DNA from: Collinsella sp. AF23-2
GTDB taxonomy: Bacteria > Actinomycetota > Coriobacteriia > Coriobacteriales > Coriobacteriaceae
DNA: 23,983 nt
NCBI RefSeq assembly: GCF_003459245.1
Contig: NZ_QRVG01000029.1
Coordinates: 1 to 23,983, forward strand
Direction of reading: 5' to 3'
The first letter of the stretch is position 1. Each line of letters begins with the position of its first letter. The position numbers were made by a program, and so were the translations under genes. Below the pieces are notes generated by a model. The model was not told the DNA's origin and did no database searches. It saw only the letters and a list, made by a program, of their open reading frames with translations. Of the stretch, positions 22,254 to 23,983 are shown piece after piece.

Positions 22254-23411
22254 TTATTTCTTACCAATACCAAGCCAATTGCACAGAACGTTGGCCCGCA
22301 ATCTGGTCTCAGCGCATCTCATCGCCTCGGTTTTTGGTTTGTAGCACAACTCCAATCGCTCACACACACTGTGAATGATGGCATCAAGCTGATCGTGATC
22401 ATTGAGCATGTCATGGGTTACAAGAAATACGTCGTATCCCATGCTTTGCAATGCTGTCATTCGGGTGGCATCGTGGTCAAGCACAGCGCCCGATCCATGA
22501 ATAACCTCACCTTGAAGTTCGATAATCACGGCCTTCATTGTTATTGGGTTTACGATGACGATATCGCCGTAACAGATTTTCTGACCTGCGATTTTCCGAG
22601 CTGAATTCGACAGCGGTGTTAGGTCGTTGACGAATATGTTTTTAAACTCCGCTCCGCCGGCACGCCTCGGTTGACTCAGCAACATGATTCCAGCAACTTC
22701 TAGCGGGGATGCAGCAATACCCATTACCTGCTGTGCGGCTTCGCAGAATTGCTTTCCCCACATCTCGCCCTTAACCTTCGCCGCAAATCTATGTAATTCT
22801 TCTATTTCAATAAGAGGCTTTCTCATCCAAAGCGATGTGCCCTTTCCGTTAGTTTTATTTCCGAATCCGTCATCCCGCTGCCTCCTTTGATCATGCTCGC
22901 TGTCCTTCTGGTGCACCCGAGCATAGACTCGCTTCCATGGGGCCTCGTCTTGGTTTTCGTCTAGTTCAAACAGACTTTCTGTGGTGTACTGCTCTTCTTC
23001 TGATTTTGCCCGCTCAAGTGCCATGTCAACCGCGGGCGATGGTTTAAAAACCGAGAACCATCCGCAAAATTCGTACATAGCCAGAACCAGATCGCATGAA
23101 GAAACGCTTCGAGTCATGGTGAATAGCGTATTAAGAGGGTCTGTGACGCTAAAGCCCATGCCCGTGTCGATGGAAACCTTCTCCGTATAGGCGTTGTTCC
23201 ATCGGATGGTCCGTCTTGTCTTGGAATGCAGGTTGCTTCGTGTTGATGCTGCTGTGATGACTGGCGTCTTGAGAACTTCGGTTACAAAAGGGGCATGGGA
23301 TAGAGCTCGCCAGCCATCTTCGGAGCTAGGTAAGCGCGGGTAGAGGTCGCGCACCTGCGGTGGGCAGCGCCAATAGCGGAATGCAGTATTTGCGCAGACG
23401 ATTTCGTCCAT
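22254..23411 (-). CDS. DUF559-like (Vsr-type nuclease fold) protein of a coriobacterial family
   Basis: Protein of 385 residues with clearly lower GC than the operon genes. Residues about 1-125 (ending SVTDPLNTLFTMTRS then YEFCG) resemble the N-terminal half of AbiEi/DUF559 fusion proteins I associate with Coriobacteriia. A hydrophilic, charged insert covers about 135-195. The C-terminal part has SPLEVAGIMLL...GGAEF...N, then a nuclease-like core with D283 (YGDIVIV), E298-x-Q300 (IIELQGE), H305, D312-x-D314-x2-R317, and the last strand YDVFLVTHD. In DUF559 the usual pattern is E-x-D, so Q300 is a variation. The substrate and partner are unknown, and no toxin gene lies beside it. GGGGAGG precedes the ATG. 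The family assignment is from memory of motif patterns. Confidence 0.55.
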   Translation of the reverse strand: MDEIVCANTAFRYWRCPPQVRDLYPRLPSSEDGWRALSHAPFVTEVLKTPVITAASTRSNLHSKTRRTIRWNNAYTEKVSIDTGMGFSVTDPLNTLFTMTRSVSSCDLVLAMYEFCGWFSVFKPSPAVDMALERAKSEEEQYTTESLFELDENQDEAPWKRVYARVHQKDSEHDQRRQRDDGFGNKTNGKGTSLWMRKPLIEIEELHRFAAKVKGEMWGKQFCEAAQQVMGIAASPLEVAGIMLLSQPRRAGGAEFKNIFVNDLTPLSNSARKIAGQKICYGDIVIVNPITMKAVIIELQGEVIHGSGAVLDHDATRMTALQSMGYDVFLVTHDMLNDHDQLDAIIHSVCERLELCYKPKTEAMRCAETRLRANVLCNWLGIGKK

Positions 23412-23464
23412 TTGCGCCTCCCCTGGTTTACGGCCTCGGGCCGTGCGGATTGCGGGTAAGGTCG

Positions 23465-23524
23465 ATTATCTACTGGCACATCATGCGGGTAAGTACGGGA
23501 AGCTGACCAAACACTGACCAAAAG
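23465..23524 (-). promoter_or_regulatory. Possible promoter with tandem upstream repeats for the DUF559-like gene
   Basis: On the minus strand TTTGGTCAG occurs twice in tandem with an 11-base period (23514-23522 and 23503-23511 on the plus strand as CTGACCAAA). Eleven bases downstream are TTACCC (23487-23492) and GATAAT (23465-23470), 16 bases apart. The layout fits a weak promoter with an activator site just upstream of the -35. Confidence 0.35.
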
Positions 23525-23735
23525 CTTGACGCAATCCGTTGAAAAGCCGCCATAGGCATGAACGCGCTGGTACAAGCTGTGAGCCAGTGGTCTCTGTCTC
23601 CACAATTGCACATAGATTACGCAGGGAATTCAATGAATGAACACAGACGCATTTTGCAAAACGCGCAATGACGACACCTAAGGTGAATTGCGTAACATAT
23701 AACGCCTTAAGTGACTTCGCTTCGATTTTAGTGTC
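23525..23735. other. Intergenic region upstream of the DUF559-like gene
   Basis: No gene is seen. This AT-richer stretch carries copy B of the 15-bp motif and a CACC-TAA-GGTG hairpin at 23675-23685. Confidence 0.5.
23654..23668. repeat. 15-bp motif shared with 3433-3447 (copy B)
   Basis: TTGCAAAACGCGCAA is identical to copy A. It is followed by the hairpin CACC-TAA-GGTG and then TTGCGT, which can pair back with GCGCAA of the motif. Confidence 0.6.
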
Positions 23736-23772
23736 AAAAAGAAAAAGGCCAGAAGCTTAACACCTCTGACCT
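23736..23772 (-). terminator. Terminator of tRNA-Val
   Basis: Minus-strand stem AGGTCAGA/TCTGGCCT (8 bp with one T-G pair) and an 11-base loop are followed by TTTTTCTTTTTG. Confidence 0.8.
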
Positions 23773-23782
23773 GCGCTTTTGA

Positions 23783-23857
23783 TGGTGGGCGATACAAGAT
23801 TCGAACTTGTGACCCCATCCGTGTGAAGGATATGCTCTACCCCTGAGCCAATCGCCC
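23783..23857 (-). tRNA. tRNA-Val (anticodon CAC)
   Basis: Minus-strand cloverleaf: acceptor GGGCGAT/ATCGCCC, D arm GCTC..GAGC, anticodon stem TATCC/GGATG with loop TTCACAC (CAC), T arm with GTTCGAATC, discriminator A and encoded CCA ending at 23783. Confidence 0.94.
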
Positions 23858-23877
23858 GTCGCCTTTCGGCAAAAGAG

Positions 23878-23907
23878 ATACTAACATAGCCGCGCGAGGT
23901 TTTCCAA
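23878..23907 (-). promoter_or_regulatory. Promoter of tRNA-Val
   Basis: Minus-strand TTGGAA (23902-23907) and TAGTAT (23878-23883) are 18 bases apart, about 20 bases before the tRNA. It overlaps the end of the small frame at the right edge. Confidence 0.65.
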
Positions 23908-23961
23908 GAACTTTTTGCCCCCGATTTTAAATTCGTGCGCGTCCTTGATTATCGACTTCAT
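23881..23961 (-). CDS. Possible 26-aa product, or the end of a longer upstream gene
   Basis: On the minus strand ATG at 23961 follows GGGAGG with 7 bases between and opens a 26-residue, lysine-rich frame ending in TAG within the tRNA-Val promoter. The same frame is open to the window edge, with another ATG at 23982, so this could equally be the tail of a gene outside the window. I do not recognise it. Confidence 0.3.
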   Translation of the reverse strand: MKSIIKDAHEFKIGGKKFLENLARLC

Positions 23962-23983
23962 TCGAACACCTCCCACATTCATC

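Overview
The window looks like a chromosomal segment of a high-GC Gram-positive gut bacterium of the class Coriobacteriia, most like Collinsella. That placement is an inference from three things: the GC-rich coding style, the gene order scpA-scpB-rluB-cmk-plsC-ispH-(DUF512)-der-plsY-gpsA, and a right-hand gene of a family I associate with Coriobacteriia. No database was searched.

Bases 1-3104 (+ strand, very GC-rich) hold the end of a peptide-type ABC permease, a YxeA-like exported protein, and an OmpR-type response regulator with its histidine kinase, closed by a strong terminator. This resembles an antimicrobial-peptide sensing and export module (compare yxdJKLM-yxeA of Bacillus subtilis or LanFEG/RK loci). 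An AT-richer gap with short repeats follows, up to tRNA-Pro(GGG) and its terminator.

Bases 3724-20797 (- strand) are dense housekeeping. The upstream block is an ABC-F ATPase, a 98-aa membrane protein and an M50 protease. The downstream block of 14 genes is scpA, scpB, a RluB-type pseudouridine synthase, cmk, plsC, ispH, a DUF512 radical-SAM protein, der, plsY, gpsA, rpe, a NifS-like cysteine desulfurase, a NIF3 protein, a coiled-coil zinc-ribbon protein and coaBC. Junctions are mostly a few bases or overlap, so most of these genes are probably co-transcribed. Themes are chromosome organisation (ScpAB), phospholipid synthesis (GpsA, PlsY, PlsC), ribosome maturation (Der, RluB, ABC-F), and cofactor or isoprenoid supply (CoaBC, IspH, cysteine desulfurase).

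Bases 20800-23983 are a tRNA-rich, rearranged region. It holds two near-identical tRNA-Ala(GGC) units, a CAU-anticodon tRNA, a lower-GC gene for a DUF559-like nuclease-fold protein, and tRNA-Val(CAC). Upstream of each tRNA-Ala lies one copy of an exactly 134-bp palindromic element with perfect terminal inverted repeats and a diverged interior (about two-thirds identity overall, no gaps). I could not match it to a named family, and it is the best candidate for something undescribed here.
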